A DNA stretch of 16,201 nt from Chitinophagaceae bacterium (lineage in GTDB: Bacteria; Bacteroidota; Bacteroidia; Chitinophagales; Chitinophagaceae), in contig JACFNM010000057.1 in assembly GCA_019454915.1 (NCBI GenBank), positions 1 through 16,201 on the forward strand, in the 5' to 3' direction. The notes under the pieces were generated by a model. That model was not told the DNA's origin, did no database searches, and saw only the letters and a program-made list of their open reading frames with translations. Below, piece by piece: positions 14,354-16,201 of this stretch. How positions within the stretch are numbered: the first letter of the stretch is position 1; each line of letters starts with the position of its first letter. The position numbers and the translations under genes are program-made.

Positions 14354-14361
14354 CAAATGTA
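14354..14361 (-). promoter_or_regulatory. -7 promoter box of hpf
   Basis: On the minus strand TACATTTG (14361-14354) matches TAnnTTTG exactly, 31 bases before the hpf start codon. No convincing -33 element is present. Confidence 0.45.
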
Positions 14362-14444
14362 ATCATATATAACTATTGTGCTGCTGATTTGCAGCGAGCC
14401 GTAAAATGATTTTTATCAGGCACTTTCCAACAAACCGTATAGTC

Positions 14445-14471
14445 TGATTCAAACGTTTGCTTTATGAATCA
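14445..14471. repeat. Inverted repeat at the argH stop codon
   Basis: TGATTCA (14445-14451) and TGAATCA (14465-14471) are reverse complements around 13 bases and flank the argH TAA. The spacer contains most of the 10-base palindrome CAAACGTTTG (14450-14459). No T-run follows. It may form a 3'-end hairpin for the arginine operon mRNA or be a protein site. Confidence 0.35.
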
Positions 14472-15766
14472 AACCGGGTCATCGCCTTCTCCATGGATTC
14501 CACTATTTTATCATTACACAGGTTTCCGATGCTCCCTTCATGGGTATGATGCAACTGCTTCTTATAGTCGAAGTTGAATTTGCCCTGTTCAATATCGTTG
14601 CCCACCTCGCGATACGCATCCCGGAAAGAAATGCCTCTGTTTACCAAATCATTCACTGCTTCAACGCTGAACAGGTATTTGTATTTTTCATCATCCAGTA
14701 TATGGTCTTTCACCTGCACATTGCTCAGCATAAGCCGGGTCATCTGAATACAGGCTTTCAGTTCTTCTATCGCCGGGAAAAGAATCTCCTTGGTCAACTG
14801 CAAGTCCCGGTGATATCCCGACGGCAGGTTATTGATCAACAGGGTCAATTCGTTAGGGACGGACTGGATTCTGTTACACTTGGCGCGGATTAACTCAAAA
14901 ACATCGGGATTCTTTTTATGCGGCATGATGCTGCTTCCGGTTGTCAGTTCATTGGGAAATGAAATGAAGCCAAAGTTTTGATTCATATAAAGACAGGAAT
15001 CCATAGCCAGCTTACTTAGCGTGGAGGCTACTGCACTCAATCCGAATGCTACCATCTTCTCCGTTTTGCCACGCGTCATTTGAGCATAAACGGAGTTGTA
15101 GTTTAATGAATTAAATTGAAGCAATTCGGTCGTAAGCGTTCGATTGAGCGGAAAAGAAGAGCCATATCCTGCGCCGCTGCCCAATGGATTTTTGTTGGCG
15201 ATACGGAAAGCGGCAATCAGCATTTCCATATCATCGGTGAGGCTTTCGGCGTAAGCGCCAAACCATAACCCAAAGGACGAAGGCATGGCTATCTGAAGAT
15301 GAGTGTACCCGGGTAATAGTATATTTTTATATTTTTCACTCTGTGAAATGAGCAAATCAAACAGCTTCTTCACTTCGTCTTTTATAGTGCGTATTTCAGC
15401 ACGCAGGTATAGTTTCAGGTCAACCGCCACCTGGTCGTTGCGACTCCTGCCGCTATGAATCTTCTTACCTGCTTCCCCTATCCGCTGCGTAAGCAGGTAC
15501 TCTACCTGGGAATGGACGTCTTCTATCCCATCCTCAATAACAAATTTACCCTGCTGAATTTCTTCCAGGATATTATCCAGTTCTTTAACCGCTATTCTGC
15601 TTTCTTCTTCTGTCATCAGACCGGTGGCGCCAAGCATTTTGACGTGTGCGATAGAGCCTTCTACGTCGTAACGGGCGAGCAGAGTATCAAATTCCTTATC
15701 TCTGCCCACGGTAAAGCGTTCTATTAATTCGTTGGTGGAAGAATTATCTTTTTGCCAGAGTTTCAT
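14462..15766 (-). CDS. argH: Argininosuccinate lyase
   Basis: A 434-residue enzyme of the fumarase/aspartase superfamily that splits argininosuccinate into arginine and fumarate, the last step of arginine synthesis. It acts in the cytoplasm as a homotetramer. Motifs: MKLWQK at the start, VHSQVEYLL (84-92), KKIHSGRSRNDQVAVD (101-116), LPGYTHLQIAMP with the conserved His156 (151-162), NPLGSGAGYGSSFPL (193-207) and the flexible catalytic loop GSSIMPHKKNPDVFE with the active serine (277-291). The family is usually 440-470 residues, so the C-terminus is slightly short but intact (GISFRDAYREVG present). It lies 58 bases after the M20 deacylase gene on the same strand, so the two are probably cotranscribed. 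Confidence 0.97.
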   Translation of the reverse strand: MKLWQKDNSSTNELIERFTVGRDKEFDTLLARYDVEGSIAHVKMLGATGLMTEEESRIAVKELDNILEEIQQGKFVIEDGIEDVHSQVEYLLTQRIGEAGKKIHSGRSRNDQVAVDLKLYLRAEIRTIKDEVKKLFDLLISQSEKYKNILLPGYTHLQIAMPSSFGLWFGAYAESLTDDMEMLIAAFRIANKNPLGSGAGYGSSFPLNRTLTTELLQFNSLNYNSVYAQMTRGKTEKMVAFGLSAVASTLSKLAMDSCLYMNQNFGFISFPNELTTGSSIMPHKKNPDVFELIRAKCNRIQSVPNELTLLINNLPSGYHRDLQLTKEILFPAIEELKACIQMTRLMLSNVQVKDHILDDEKYKYLFSVEAVNDLVNRGISFRDAYREVGNDIEQGKFNFDYKKQLHHTHEGSIGNLCNDKIVESMEKAMTRFDS

Positions 15767-15824
15767 ATTTGTAAATTACGTTTTTCAGGTAAGGATTTAT
15801 CTATTGATTCAATGTTTATTGCGG

Positions 15825-16201
15825 TCAGCGGGATTCGCCGGCTATTACCTGTTCAAGCATATTCACGTATAACTCAATTCCTTCCTGTATTTCATGAAGA
15901 TGAATGTATTCGTTTGCTGAGTGACTTCTTGCTGAGTCGCCCGGCCCGATTTTTAAAGCAGGAAATGGAATCAATGCTTTATCGGAGGTAGTGGGCGATC
16001 CGTAACAGGTTCTGCCCGCATGGATACCTGCTTTTACGATGGGATGATCCAGCGGAATAGAAGAAGATTTCAGCCGCATACTTCTCGCTTTTATATTGCA
16101 ATGCGTATGTTTTTGAATGATATGCAGGACTTCCTCAAAGCCGTAAAGTTCATTCACCCGTATATCTACCACAAAATTGCACTGTGGCGGAACAACATTG
16201 T
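15825..16201 (-). CDS. M20-family deacylase (ArgE-like), C-terminal part
   Basis: The frame is open to the right edge and ends at 15825, so only about 125 C-terminal residues are seen. The visible part fits M20 zinc peptidases/deacylases. NVVPPQCNFVVDIRVNE opens the part of the dimerisation domain ending in the conserved Asp-x-Arg. It is followed by the return to the catalytic domain (CYGSPTTSDKAL), PALKIGPGDSARSHSANEYIHLHE with the last metal-binding His in the SHSANEY motif, and a final helix GIELYVNMLEQV. The direct link to argH marks it as the arginine-pathway deacylase. In Bacteroidota this position is often held by an enzyme removing the acyl group from acetyl- or succinyl-citrulline rather than ornithine. 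Substrate not decidable from this fragment. Confidence 0.82.
   Translation of the reverse strand, partial: NVVPPQCNFVVDIRVNELYGFEEVLHIIQKHTHCNIKARSMRLKSSSIPLDHPIVKAGIHAGRTCYGSPTTSDKALIPFPALKIGPGDSARSHSANEYIHLHEIQEGIELYVNMLEQVIAGESR

Noticed and set aside
1..16201. CRISPR array, tRNA or rRNA genes, insertion sequence, integrase or toxin-antitoxin pair
   Set aside because: I saw no regularly spaced direct repeats, cloverleaf, transposase, recombinase or paired small toxin-antitoxin frames on either strand.

Overview
The window reads as chromosomal DNA from a member of the Bacteroidota, probably a Chitinophagaceae-like relative. Four things point that way. Promoter-like sites repeatedly match the Bacteroidota -7 box TAnnTTTG. 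A single polypeptide carries both the alpha and beta parts of a 2-oxoacid dehydrogenase E1. There is a long PspC protein behind a PadR regulator. A gene for ribosomal protein bTHX lies next to one for HU. The family level is inference.

Layout. 1-320 (minus): 5' part of a CHAP-type cell-wall hydrolase that seems to have lost an internal piece. 422-2443 (minus): fused E1 alpha/beta dehydrogenase. 2577-5599 (minus): an envelope-stress-like operon, padR > pspC-like > yvlD-like, with two palindromes at its promoter. 5922-7593 (plus): a secreted phosphodiesterase-fold protein and an outer-membrane barrel protein of unknown role. 7683-8450 (plus): exonuclease III. 8451-8873: a 423-base gap ending in the hup promoter. 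8874-9364 (plus): HU, a clear intrinsic terminator, then the 38-codon bTHX gene. 9433-10077 (minus): pdxH, divergent from 10212-13076 (plus), a SNF2-family helicase. 13104-13817 (minus): UMP kinase pyrH, broken by an in-frame amber codon. 13967-14323 (minus): hibernation factor HPF. 14462-16201 (minus): argH and the C-terminal part of an M20 deacylase, the end of an arginine operon.

How the genes relate. Most are unrelated housekeeping units. Three groups make functional sense: padR/pspC/yvlD (envelope stress, compare Bacillus yvlC-yvlD), hup/bTHX (nucleoid and small ribosomal subunit), and M20 deacylase/argH (arginine synthesis, perhaps by the acylated-citrulline route of Bacteroidota).

The observation most worth checking is the amber codon in pyrH. 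The reading frame and all family motifs continue intact on both sides, the gene is normally essential, and TAG ends another gene here. I found no CRISPR array, tRNA, rRNA, insertion sequence or clear novel multi-gene system.
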